Positions 41,256 to 48,325 of a stretch of 64,000 bases of DNA are shown piece after piece. Source of the DNA: Streptomyces bluensis (GTDB taxonomy: Bacteria; Actinomycetota; Actinomycetes; Streptomycetales; Streptomycetaceae). The stretch is from NCBI RefSeq assembly GCF_014650715.1, contig NZ_BMVM01000024.1, positions 26,730 through 90,729 on the forward strand, read 5' to 3'. The stretch's first letter is position 1; each line of letters begins with the position of its first letter. A program made the translations under genes and the position numbers. Below the pieces are notes generated by a model, which ran no database searches, had not been told where the DNA came from, and saw only the letters and a program-made list of their open reading frames with translations.

Positions 41256-41361
41256 TGCCCGATTCCCTGCCCAGCAGGACGGACCGATAGGTTTTTGGAG
41301 AAGCCGCCTGTCCGCCAGCTGGTCGGGCGGGCGTCCAGACCGCTATGGAAAGGGTGATCCG

Positions 41362-42078
41362 TTGAGCCGCTCGGTTCTCGTCACCGGAGGCAACCGGGGC
41401 ATCGGCCTCGCCATCGCCCGCGCTTTCGCCGACGCCGGCGACAAGGTCGCGATCACATACCGTTCCGGTGACCCGGAGGCTCTTCAGAAGGAAGGCTTCC
41501 TCGCCGTCAAGTGCGACATCACCGACAGCGAGCAGGTGGAGCAGGCCTACAAGGAGATCGAGGCCGAGCACGGCCCGGTCGAGGTCCTCGTCGCCAACGC
41601 CGGCGTCACCAAGGACCAGCTGCTGATGCGCATGTCCGAGGAGGACTTCACCTCGGTCATCGACACCAACCTCACCGGCGCCTTCCGTGTCGTCAAGCGC
41701 GCCAACCGCGGCATGCTGCGCGCCAAGAAGGGCCGTGTCGTCCTCATCTCCTCGGTCGTCGGTCTGTACGGCGGCCCGGGGCAGGCCAACTACGCCGCCT
41801 CCAAGGCCGCCCTGGTCGGCTTCGCGCGCTCCCTGGCCCGTGAGCTCGGTTCGCGCAACATCACCTTCAACGTCGTCGCGCCCGGCTTCGTCGACACCGA
41901 CATGACCAAGGTCCTCACCGACGAGCAGCGCGCGAACATCGTGTCGCAGGTGCCGCTCGGCCGGTACGCGCAGCCCGAGGAGGTCGCCGCGACGGTGCGG
42001 TTCCTCACCTCGGACGACGCCTCGTACATCACTGGAGCCGTCATCCCCGTAGACGGCGGACTGGGAATGGGTCACTGA
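41362..42078 (+). CDS. fabG: 3-oxoacyl-ACP reductase
   Basis: 238 residues starting at TTG (MSRSVLVTGG), with GAAAGG upstream. SDR enzyme reducing 3-oxoacyl-ACP in fatty-acid elongation. The nucleotide-binding motif TGGNRGIG is at about 8-15, NAG at 79-81, and the active-site S131, Y144 and K148 lie in ISSVVGLYGGPGQANYAASK. It sits 3 bases from the enoyl-ACP reductase gene, a standard mycolata/Streptomyces fab pair. Confidence 0.95.
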   Translation: MSRSVLVTGGNRGIGLAIARAFADAGDKVAITYRSGDPEALQKEGFLAVKCDITDSEQVEQAYKEIEAEHGPVEVLVANAGVTKDQLLMRMSEEDFTSVIDTNLTGAFRVVKRANRGMLRAKKGRVVLISSVVGLYGGPGQANYAASKAALVGFARSLARELGSRNITFNVVAPGFVDTDMTKVLTDEQRANIVSQVPLGRYAQPEEVAATVRFLTSDDASYITGAVIPVDGGLGMGH

Positions 42079-42081
42079 ACC

Positions 42082-42849
42082 ATGAGCGGAATCCTTGAGG
42101 GCAAGCGCATCCTGATCACCGGCGTGCTGATGGAGTCCTCCATCGCCTTCCACACCGCCAAGCTGGCGCAGGAGCAGGGCGCCGAGATCATCCTCACCGC
42201 GTTCCCGCGGCCGACCCTGACCGAGCGCATCGCCAAGAAGCTCCCGAAGCCCACCAAGGTCATCGAGCTCGACGTCACCAACGACGAGCACATGGGCCGC
42301 CTGGCCGACGTCGTCGGCGAGGAACTCGGCGGCCTCGACGGCGTCGTCCACTCCATCGGCTTCGCCCCGCAGGACGCCCTCGGCGGCAACTTCCTCAACA
42401 CGCCGTTCGAGTCCGTCGCCACGGCCATGCACGTCTCGGCGTACTCCCTGAAGTCGCTCACCATGGCCTGCCTGCCGCTGATGCAGAACGGCGGCTCGGT
42501 CGTCGGCCTCACCTTCGACGCCCAGTTCGCCTGGCCGCAGTACGACTGGATGGGCCCGGCCAAGGCCGCCCTGGAGGCCACCAGCCGCTACATCGCGCGC
42601 GACCTGGGCAAGCAGAACATCCGCTGCAACCTCATCTCCGCCGGCCCTCTCGGCTCCATGGCCGCCAAGTCCATCCCTGGCTTCGACGGCCTGGCCGCCA
42701 TCTGGGACAACCGCTCCCCGCTGGAGTGGGACCTCAAGGACCCGGAGCCGGCCGGCAAGGGTGTCGTCGCGCTGCTCAGCGACTGGTTCCCCAAGACCAC
42801 CGGCGAGATCATCCACGTGGACGGCGGTCTGCACGCGATCGGTGCGTGA
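42082..42849 (+). CDS. fabI: Enoyl-ACP reductase (FabI/InhA type)
   Basis: 255 residues. NADH-dependent reductase for the last step of each fatty-acid elongation cycle. ILEGKRILITGVLMESSIAF matches the InhA-like cofactor site, and the catalytic Tyr/Lys pair lies in QYDWMGPAKAALEATSRY. GGSVVGLTFDAQFAWP precedes it. It is co-transcribed with fabG. Length is in the InhA/FabI range. Confidence 0.94.
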   Translation: MSGILEGKRILITGVLMESSIAFHTAKLAQEQGAEIILTAFPRPTLTERIAKKLPKPTKVIELDVTNDEHMGRLADVVGEELGGLDGVVHSIGFAPQDALGGNFLNTPFESVATAMHVSAYSLKSLTMACLPLMQNGGSVVGLTFDAQFAWPQYDWMGPAKAALEATSRYIARDLGKQNIRCNLISAGPLGSMAAKSIPGFDGLAAIWDNRSPLEWDLKDPEPAGKGVVALLSDWFPKTTGEIIHVDGGLHAIGA

Positions 42850-42877
42850 CCGCTGCCGCTGAGGCCCGGCCGACGAC

Positions 42878-42911
42878 CGAGGGCCCGCGTCCCCGCGGAT
42901 GCGGGCCCTCG
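42878..42911 (+). terminator. Terminator after fabI
   Basis: Perfect 11-bp arms CGAGGGCCCGC / GCGGGCCCTCG with a 12-base loop, 28 bases after the fabI stop. Strong stem without T-run. Confidence 0.8.
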
Positions 42912-42992
42912 GTGCGTCGTCCTGTCGTGTCCCCCGTTCGGCCCATCCGGCCGGGCGGAGGACGGGGACGGCTCGCACTCTGGGATTACGCC

Positions 42993-43021
42993 TTCACCAC
43001 GTGACTGCGGTTCACCACGTG
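42993..43021. repeat. Paired TTCACCACGTG direct repeat
   Basis: The 11-mer TTCACCACGTG occurs at 42993-43003 and 43011-43021, spaced 18 bases start to start. The second copy completes a CCACGTGG palindrome. The pair lies 34 bases upstream of the next start and may be a two-site operator. Confidence 0.45.
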
Positions 43022-43054
43022 GTCCTCCCCAGCCCGGCCGAGGAGGTCTCCCTT

Positions 43055-43462
43055 GTGCGTCTGTTCCGCATCGTCGCCCCGGTGACCGCGGTCGTCGCCG
43101 CCCTCCTGGTCGTGCTGTCGTACGAGGCCGTGCCCCATGCGCCCGCAGGTGCGCAACCGCCCGCCGAGGGTGATCCGTTCGGGGCGGAGTGCCGCACGAA
43201 CATCACCGGCTCCCGCGTGGTCGCCTACTGCCACAACGCCTACGTGGACATCGACCGCGTACGTCTCCACATCGAGTGCGACCGCTGGTGGGACATCGAC
43301 AGCGACGGCTCCCCGGTGGAGGTCGGTCCCGCGCGCACCGTGCGGCTCACCGGCCGCTGCTGGAAGGAGGTCCGCTCGGCGTGGGTCAGCCACCAGAGGC
43401 CGCTGCCCTCGTCGAATGCCCCGGACGTCCGGGGCGCCCCGGACGACCTGGACGGCACGTGA
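43055..43462 (+). CDS. Small secreted or membrane-anchored hypothetical protein
   Basis: 135 residues from the GTG preceded by AGGAGG. An N-terminal hydrophobic segment (about 8-23, APVTAVVAALLVVLSY) should anchor it or act as a signal peptide. The mature part has three cysteines: in ECRTNITGS, VAYCHNAYV and IECDRWW, plus RCWKE, so disulfides are plausible. No function recognised. Its last 77 bases overlap the 3' end of the leftward GntR gene. Confidence 0.75.
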   Translation: MRLFRIVAPVTAVVAALLVVLSYEAVPHAPAGAQPPAEGDPFGAECRTNITGSRVVAYCHNAYVDIDRVRLHIECDRWWDIDSDGSPVEVGPARTVRLTGRCWKEVRSAWVSHQRPLPSSNAPDVRGAPDDLDGT

Positions 43463-44111
43463 ACGGATAGCTCGCGGCCTCCGCGGCGGCCGCCTCCGCG
43501 TCGCCCGTGCGGATCGCGTCGACGAGCCGGGTGTGCTCCATGTACGTCCCCGGGGTCAGCTCCTGGCCGACGTCCCAGCGCAGCCAGTCCCGCAGCACCT
43601 CGCCCAGATCCGCGTACATCGCCGTCATGGGGTCGTTGTGGGACGCGGCCACCACCGCCATGTGGAACGTCGCGTCCGCGGCCACGAAGGCCTCGGCGTC
43701 GCCCGACGCCCAGGCCTCCTCACGCCGGACGAGGAGCGCGTCGAGCTGCTTGAGGTCCTTCTCGGTGCGCCGCTCGGCGGCCAGCCGCGCGGCGCTCGAC
43801 TCCAGCGCGGAGCGCAACTCGGCGATGTGCTCCGGATCGGCGTCCGCGAAGCGGCGGTGCATCACTCCCGCCAGCTCGCTGGTCGCGACGACGTACGTGC
43901 CGGAGCCCTGGCGGATGTCCAGCAGGCCGTTGTGCGCCAGGGCCCGCACGGCCTCGCGGACCGTGTTGCGGGCCACGCCCAGCTGCTCGACCAGCTCGGG
44001 CTCGGTGGGGATGCGGGAGCCGACCGGCCACTCGCCCGAGGCGATCTGGTTCCGCAGCGCGGCGATGACCTGCTCGGACAGCGCCGAACGGCGGGGATGG
44101 CTCAGCGGCAT
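43386..44111 (-). CDS. GntR/FadR-family transcriptional regulator
   Basis: 241 residues starting MPLSHPRRSAL. The winged-helix DNA-binding domain is at about 5-75 (GSRIPTEPELVEQLGVARNT, then VREAVRALAHNGLLDIRQGSG). The FCD-type effector domain follows (about 95-215: LRSALESSAARLAAERR, FHMAVVAASHNDPMTAMYADL). The C-terminal tail after RPGRPGRPGRPG is repetitive and lies over the convergent gene. It is divergent from a CynX/NimT-type transporter with an operator-like palindrome between them. Confidence 0.88.
   Translation of the reverse strand: MPLSHPRRSALSEQVIAALRNQIASGEWPVGSRIPTEPELVEQLGVARNTVREAVRALAHNGLLDIRQGSGTYVVATSELAGVMHRRFADADPEHIAELRSALESSAARLAAERRTEKDLKQLDALLVRREEAWASGDAEAFVAADATFHMAVVAASHNDPMTAMYADLGEVLRDWLRWDVGQELTPGTYMEHTRLVDAIRTGDAEAAAAEAASYPFTCRPGRPGRPGRPGHSTRAAASGG
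43419..43434. other. 16-bp perfect palindrome inside a convergent overlap
   Basis: CCCCGGACGTCCGGGG is self-complementary with no loop. It lies in the overlap of the 43055 gene and the GntR gene. It might be a terminator for either or a protein site. Confidence 0.45.
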
Positions 44112-44173
44112 GGCATTACCTTCGCACGAAGTCCCCGGCAGCGAACGGCAGCGAGGCACAGGGAGCGGGGGAG

Positions 44174-44204
44174 TGGACAACCAATCATCCCATGATTCTA
44201 TGAT
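44174..44204 (+). promoter_or_regulatory. Promoter with embedded operator between gntR and the transporter gene
   Basis: AATCAT-CCC-ATGATT (44183-44197) is a perfect 6-bp inverted repeat. It lies in the 19-base spacer between TGGACA (-35-like, 44174-44179) and TATGAT (-10-like, 44199-44204). A transcript from this promoter would begin near the ATG at 44212, so the transporter mRNA may be leaderless. The divergent GntR protein is the natural candidate to bind here. Confidence 0.5.
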
Positions 44205-44211
44205 GGGCCGC

Positions 44212-45579
44212 ATGGCGTGCGAGGAGATACGGACGAAGACGGCCCCGACGACCCGGACCGAACCCCGGGCACGCGGCTCGGCGTACACGGAGTCCGGAGC
44301 CGGCGGCCCGGCCGACTCCCCGGATGCCGCGTCCCCGGGCGAAACGGCCCCCACGCGCGCGTGGGCAACGCGTCTCGTGGTCGTGGGCATCGTCCTCGCG
44401 GCCCTCAACCTGCGCCCCGCCATCACCAGCCTCGGAGCCCTCCTCGAAGAGGTGCGCGCCGGGCTCGGCATGAGCGGCAGCGTCGCCGGGCTGCTCACCT
44501 CCGTACCGACGCTCTGCTTCGCGGTCTTCGGAGCCATGGCACCCCGGCTCGCCCGCCGCTTCGGGCCGGATGCCGTGGTCTGCGCGGGCATGCTCGCCAT
44601 CGCCACCGGCCTGGCGGTCCGGCCCTACGCCGGCACCACGGCGGGCTTCCTGGCCGCCAGTGCGCTCGCCCTGATGGGCATCGCTGTCAGCAACGTCCTG
44701 ATGCCGGTGATCGTCAAGCGCTGGTTCCCCGACCGCGTGGGCTCCATGACCGGCCTGTACTCCATGGCCCTCGCCCTCGGCACCTCGGCCGCCGCGGCGC
44801 TCACCGTCCCCATGACCGGCGCCCTGGGCGGGAGCTGGCCGTCGGGCCTCGTCGCGTGGGCGGTGCTCGCCGTGGCGGCCGCACTGCCGTGGATGGCGAT
44901 GGCACGCGCGCGGGGGGACGTCTCCGCGGCCGGCGCCGCTCGGGGTGTGCCGTCGCCTCGGCAGGACCCTGACGCGCCGCGCATCACCCGGAGCCGTACG
45001 GCCTGGGCGCTCGCCGTGTTCTTCGGGCTCCAGGCGACCGCCGCGTACATCGCGATGGGCTGGATGGCGCAGATCTTCCGCGACGCGGGTGTCCCGGCCG
45101 GTACGGCGGGCCTGCTGCTGGCCGTCACGATGGTGATGGGCGTGCCGCTGGCCTTCGTGATCCCCCGGCTCGCCACGCGCTTGCCGCACCAGGGCCCGAT
45201 CGTGGTGGTCCTGGGCCTGTGCGGCCTCGCCGGGTACGCGGGTCTGTACGTCGCCCCGGCGGGCGGCGCCTGGGCCTGGGCGATGCTGATCGGCGTCTCG
45301 AACTGCGCCTTCCCGCTGGCTCTCACGATGGTGGGGATGCGGGCGCGGACCTCCGCCGGTGTCGCCAAGCTGTCCGCCTTCGCGCAGAGCACCGGCTACC
45401 TGATCTCGATCCCGGGGCCGCTTCTGGTCGGCGTCCTCTACCAGCACAGCGGCGGCTGGGGCCTGCCGATCGCCCTGATGACGGGCCTGATGATCCCGCA
45501 GATCGTGGTGGGCGTCCTGGCGGGCCGGCCCCGGACCGTGGAGGACGAGGCCCCGCGCCGGCCGCTGGCCGCCCGCTGA
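44212..45579 (+). CDS. CynX/NimT-family MFS transporter
   Basis: 455 residues from ATG 44212; ATGs at 44200 and 44203 are possible but overlap the -10-like box. A polar lead of about 55 residues is followed by some 12 membrane helices. Family marks include LAALNLRPAITSLGALLEEV at the first helix and NVLMPVIVKRWFPDRVGSMTGLYSMALALG. CynX/NimT proteins have been linked to cyanate or 2-nitroimidazole transport, but the substrate here is unknown. The divergent GntR gene probably controls it. Confidence 0.87.
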   Translation: MACEEIRTKTAPTTRTEPRARGSAYTESGAGGPADSPDAASPGETAPTRAWATRLVVVGIVLAALNLRPAITSLGALLEEVRAGLGMSGSVAGLLTSVPTLCFAVFGAMAPRLARRFGPDAVVCAGMLAIATGLAVRPYAGTTAGFLAASALALMGIAVSNVLMPVIVKRWFPDRVGSMTGLYSMALALGTSAAAALTVPMTGALGGSWPSGLVAWAVLAVAAALPWMAMARARGDVSAAGAARGVPSPRQDPDAPRITRSRTAWALAVFFGLQATAAYIAMGWMAQIFRDAGVPAGTAGLLLAVTMVMGVPLAFVIPRLATRLPHQGPIVVVLGLCGLAGYAGLYVAPAGGAWAWAMLIGVSNCAFPLALTMVGMRARTSAGVAKLSAFAQSTGYLISIPGPLLVGVLYQHSGGWGLPIALMTGLMIPQIVVGVLAGRPRTVEDEAPRRPLAAR

Positions 45580-45638
45580 GCCTCGCGGCGGGGCGACCCC
45601 GGCGGCGGCCGGGCGGACGAAGGTGCGAGACTGACGGC

Positions 45639-45755
45639 ATGCCTGTGCTCGACCCGAACCCCCAGAACGGCCAGAAGAAGATGCTGATCGTGTTCGGCGC
45701 GTTCTTCGCCATCTTCGTGATCATCGGCGTCATCGCGACGATCGCTTCGCCGTGA
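45639..45755 (+). CDS. 38-residue transporter-associated membrane peptide (SGM_5486 type)
   Basis: MPVLDPNPQNGQKKMLIVFG is followed by AFFAIFVIIGVIATIASP, a single C-terminal membrane helix. It lies 59 bases after the MFS gene on the same strand. Its sequence and place match the small SGM_5486 family seen beside such transporters in Streptomyces. Its 3' end runs into a 17-bp tandem repeat. Confidence 0.75.
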   Translation: MPVLDPNPQNGQKKMLIVFGAFFAIFVIIGVIATIASP

Positions 45756-45852
45756 CGACCGTCCAGCCGTGACGATCGCTTCGCCGTGACGACCGTCCAG
45801 CCGTGATGATCGCCTTGCCGTGACGGTCGCCTCGCGGTGACGACGGCCTTGC
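45734..45852. repeat. Seven tandem 17-bp repeats
   Basis: Units start at 45734, 45751, 45768, 45785, 45802, 45819 and 45836 and follow CGTGACGAYCGYYTYGC with few differences; the second and fourth are identical. The first unit codes the end of the 38-residue peptide. The rest of the 45853-46061 gap shows only a CCCCTAGGGG palindrome (near 45932) and no gene. Confidence 0.8.
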
Positions 45853-46061
45853 CTGACTGAGCCGCGCCGACGCCCCGCGTCCGCGAGTCTTTGCGCGTCT
45901 GATCGGGCCATGGTGGGGCTGGCACCCCCATCCCCTAGGGGGTGAGGGTCAGGGTCAAGTGGGTGGATCACCGGATGGGTTGAGGGGCTCGCATTCCGTA
46001 GCTTCGAGATGTGGCCGCGAGGACGCGGCCAGCGGACCACTCAAGGACCCACGGAGGCGGC

Positions 46062-46277
46062 ATGTCGGCCCGTACGCACACCAGGCCCCACCCGGCGACC
46101 ACGTACGGCGTCGGCGTCCGGCTGCCCTGGTGGGCCCTCGTCCTGCCCATGCTCGCCTTCGTCGCCCTGCTGCTCATGATCCTCAACCCCTCGGACGCCC
46201 AGGCTGCGACCACCGGACCCGCGCCGGCTCACCTCTTCGAGCGGATACAGCAGGCCCTGCTGCACGGCGTGCCGTGA
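46062..46277 (+). CDS. Small membrane protein, hypothetical
   Basis: 71 residues; GGAGG lies 6 bases upstream of the ATG. A single hydrophobic helix (about 24-42, WWALVLPMLAFVALLLMIL) is followed by SDAQAATTGPAPAHLFERIQ. It may be a tail-anchored or signal-peptide-like protein. No function recognised. Confidence 0.7.
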   Translation: MSARTHTRPHPATTYGVGVRLPWWALVLPMLAFVALLLMILNPSDAQAATTGPAPAHLFERIQQALLHGVP

Positions 46278-46342
46278 CAAGGACGCAGCGTCGCTCTCAA
46301 CTCCCTGCGCCCCATGGCGTGTTTCATGCGAAGCTGGGACGC

Positions 46343-46861
46343 ATGAGCGTCGCAGAACCCCGCAGGATTGTTCTCTTCCGGCATGCGAAGGCCGACTGGC
46401 CACAGGTGACCGACCACGAGCGGCCGCTCGCCGACCGGGGCCGTATGGACGCCGCCGTCGCCGGCCGCAAGCTGGCCGACTCCGGCATCCCCTTCGATCT
46501 GGCCCTCTGCTCCACCGCGGTCCGTACCCGCGAGACCTGGAAGCTCGCCGTCCAGGAGCTGCCCCATCGGCCGAAAACGGTCTATGAGGAGCGGATCTAC
46601 GAGGCCTCGCCCGGCGAGCTGATCGAGGTGCTCAACGAGCTCCCCGACGACGCCCAGAACATCCTCCTGATCGGCCACAACCCCGGCGTTCAGGGCCTCG
46701 CCGACATCCTGGCCGGCCGCTCCGAGAGCGACGCCCGGGAGCGGATGAGCCGCCGTGGCTTCCCCGCCGCCGCCTTCGCCGTGCTCTCCATCGACGGCAC
46801 CTGGAAGACCCTGGAGCCGGGCGTGGCCGCACTGCTCGACTACTGGGCGCCCACGGAGTAA
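46343..46861 (+). CDS. SixA-like histidine phosphatase
   Basis: 172 residues. Histidine-phosphatase superfamily with the RHAKADW active-site arrangement of the SixA group (RIVLFRHAKADW), then ALCSTAVRTRETWKLA and LLIGHNPGVQGLA carrying the second histidine. It should remove phosphate from phosphohistidine or another small substrate. It converges on serB, with a strong terminator between. Confidence 0.9.
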   Translation: MSVAEPRRIVLFRHAKADWPQVTDHERPLADRGRMDAAVAGRKLADSGIPFDLALCSTAVRTRETWKLAVQELPHRPKTVYEERIYEASPGELIEVLNELPDDAQNILLIGHNPGVQGLADILAGRSESDARERMSRRGFPAAAFAVLSIDGTWKTLEPGVAALLDYWAPTE

Positions 46862-46881
46862 GGGCACCCACCGAGCGACGA

Positions 46882-46910
46882 GGGCCCGGCACCCCATCGG
46901 TGCCGGGCCC
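46882..46910. terminator. Bidirectional terminator between the SixA-like gene and serB
   Basis: Perfect 12-bp arms GGGCCCGGCACC / GGTGCCGGGCCC with loop CCATC, followed by CTTCAT on the plus strand. It lies between convergent genes. Confidence 0.85.
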
Positions 46911-46983
46911 CTTCATGACATCTCCGGACGGCCTCTGTACGGCCCCGTACGGCCTGCTCGTGCGGTACGGCGTCCCAGACGCG

Positions 46984-48195
46984 TCAGACGTCCTCGTCGT
47001 GCATGTCCGCCGCCTCGACCTCTTCCCGGGTCACACCCAGCAGGTAGAGGACCGTGTCGAGGAAGGGGAAGTTCACCGCGGTGTGCGCGGCCTCCCGCAC
47101 CACCGGCTTGGCGTTGAAGGCGACGCCCAGCCCGGCCGCGTTCAGCATGTCCAGGTCGTTCGCACCGTCACCGATCGCCACCGTCTGCGCCAGCGGCACG
47201 CCCGCCTCGGCCGCGAAGCGCCGCAGCAGCCGCGCCTTGCCCGCCCGGTCCACGATCTCGCCGACGACCCTGCCCGTGAGCTTGCCGCCGACGATCTCCA
47301 GCGTGTTGGCCTGCGCGAAGTCGAGCCCGAGCCGCTCCCTCAGATCGTCCGTGACCTGGGTGAACCCACCCGAGACGACCCCTACCTGGAAGCCGAGCCG
47401 CTTCAGCGTACGGATCAGTGTGCGCGCCCCCGGCGTGAGCCGTACCTCGCTGCGTACCTTCTCCACCACCGAGGCGTCGAGCCCTTCGAGGAGCGCCACG
47501 CGCGCGTGCAGTGACTGCTCGAAGTCCAATTCGCCGCGCATCGCGGCCGCCGTCACCTCGGCGACCTCCTTCTCGCACCCGGCGTGGGCGGCGAAGAGCT
47601 CGATCACCTCGTCCTGGATGAGCGTCGAGTCCACGTCCATGACCACCAGCCGCTGGGCCCGCCGGTGCAGCCCGGCCGCCACCACCGCCACATCCACGCC
47701 CAGCGCCGCCGACTCGGTCACGAGAGCCGTTCGCAGCGTCTCCGGCTCCGTACCCGACACGGCGAACTCGACCGCGGTCACCGGGTACTTGGCGAGCCGG
47801 AAGATACGGTCGATGTTGCCGCCGGTCGCCGTGATCCGCGCGGCGATGCGGGCCGTCGACTCGGCGGTCAGCGGGTGCCCGAGCACGGTGACGAGGGAGC
47901 GCCCGAGGCCACGCGGACGGTTGTCGCCGAGCCCGGAGATGATCTCCGCCTGCATCTTCATGGACTCCGCCCAGTTGTGGACGGTGGCCCGCAGATCGCC
48001 CTCGCGCCCGCCGGGCGGCAGGGTCACGAGTGCGCACAGCACCAGGCGGCCACGGGTGACGACCTGCTCGATGTCGACGACGTCGACGGAGTAGTCGGCG
48101 AGGGTGTCGAAGAGCCCGGCCGTGATGCCCGGCCGGTCCCTGCCGAAGATCTTGACGAGGAGAGTGGGGGCGTCAGAGGTCTGCGAAGCGCTCAT
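46984..48195 (-). CDS. serB: Phosphoserine phosphatase with N-terminal ACT domains
   Basis: 403 residues from MSASQTSDAP. The HAD motif is DVDSTLIQ (D187, D189), followed by SGGFTQVTDDL and IGDGANDLDMLNAAGLGVAF. The N-terminal 170 residues are two ACT-like regulatory domains (FGRDRPGITAGLFDTLADYS and TVLGHPLTAESTARIAARI). It dephosphorylates phosphoserine in the last step of serine synthesis; ACT domains suggest serine feedback. Length matches the mycobacterial-type SerB. Confidence 0.93.
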   Translation of the reverse strand: MSASQTSDAPTLLVKIFGRDRPGITAGLFDTLADYSVDVVDIEQVVTRGRLVLCALVTLPPGGREGDLRATVHNWAESMKMQAEIISGLGDNRPRGLGRSLVTVLGHPLTAESTARIAARITATGGNIDRIFRLAKYPVTAVEFAVSGTEPETLRTALVTESAALGVDVAVVAAGLHRRAQRLVVMDVDSTLIQDEVIELFAAHAGCEKEVAEVTAAAMRGELDFEQSLHARVALLEGLDASVVEKVRSEVRLTPGARTLIRTLKRLGFQVGVVSGGFTQVTDDLRERLGLDFAQANTLEIVGGKLTGRVVGEIVDRAGKARLLRRFAAEAGVPLAQTVAIGDGANDLDMLNAAGLGVAFNAKPVVREAAHTAVNFPFLDTVLYLLGVTREEVEAADMHDEDV

Positions 48196-48325
48196 GGTGT
48201 TCCCACCGTATCCGGCACGCAGTGCCCGTCGCCTCCGAGGTCCGCCCAGCGGACGGCGAACACTGGGTTGCGGGCGGATGACGTACGCCTGGACCGTGGG
48301 CGCCGTGACCCGGATGCGCGGCGCC

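Noticed and set aside
45323..46040. Minus-strand open frames through the 17-bp repeats
   Set aside because: The repeat period is not a multiple of three and the frames are Arg-rich shadows of the MFS and small genes.
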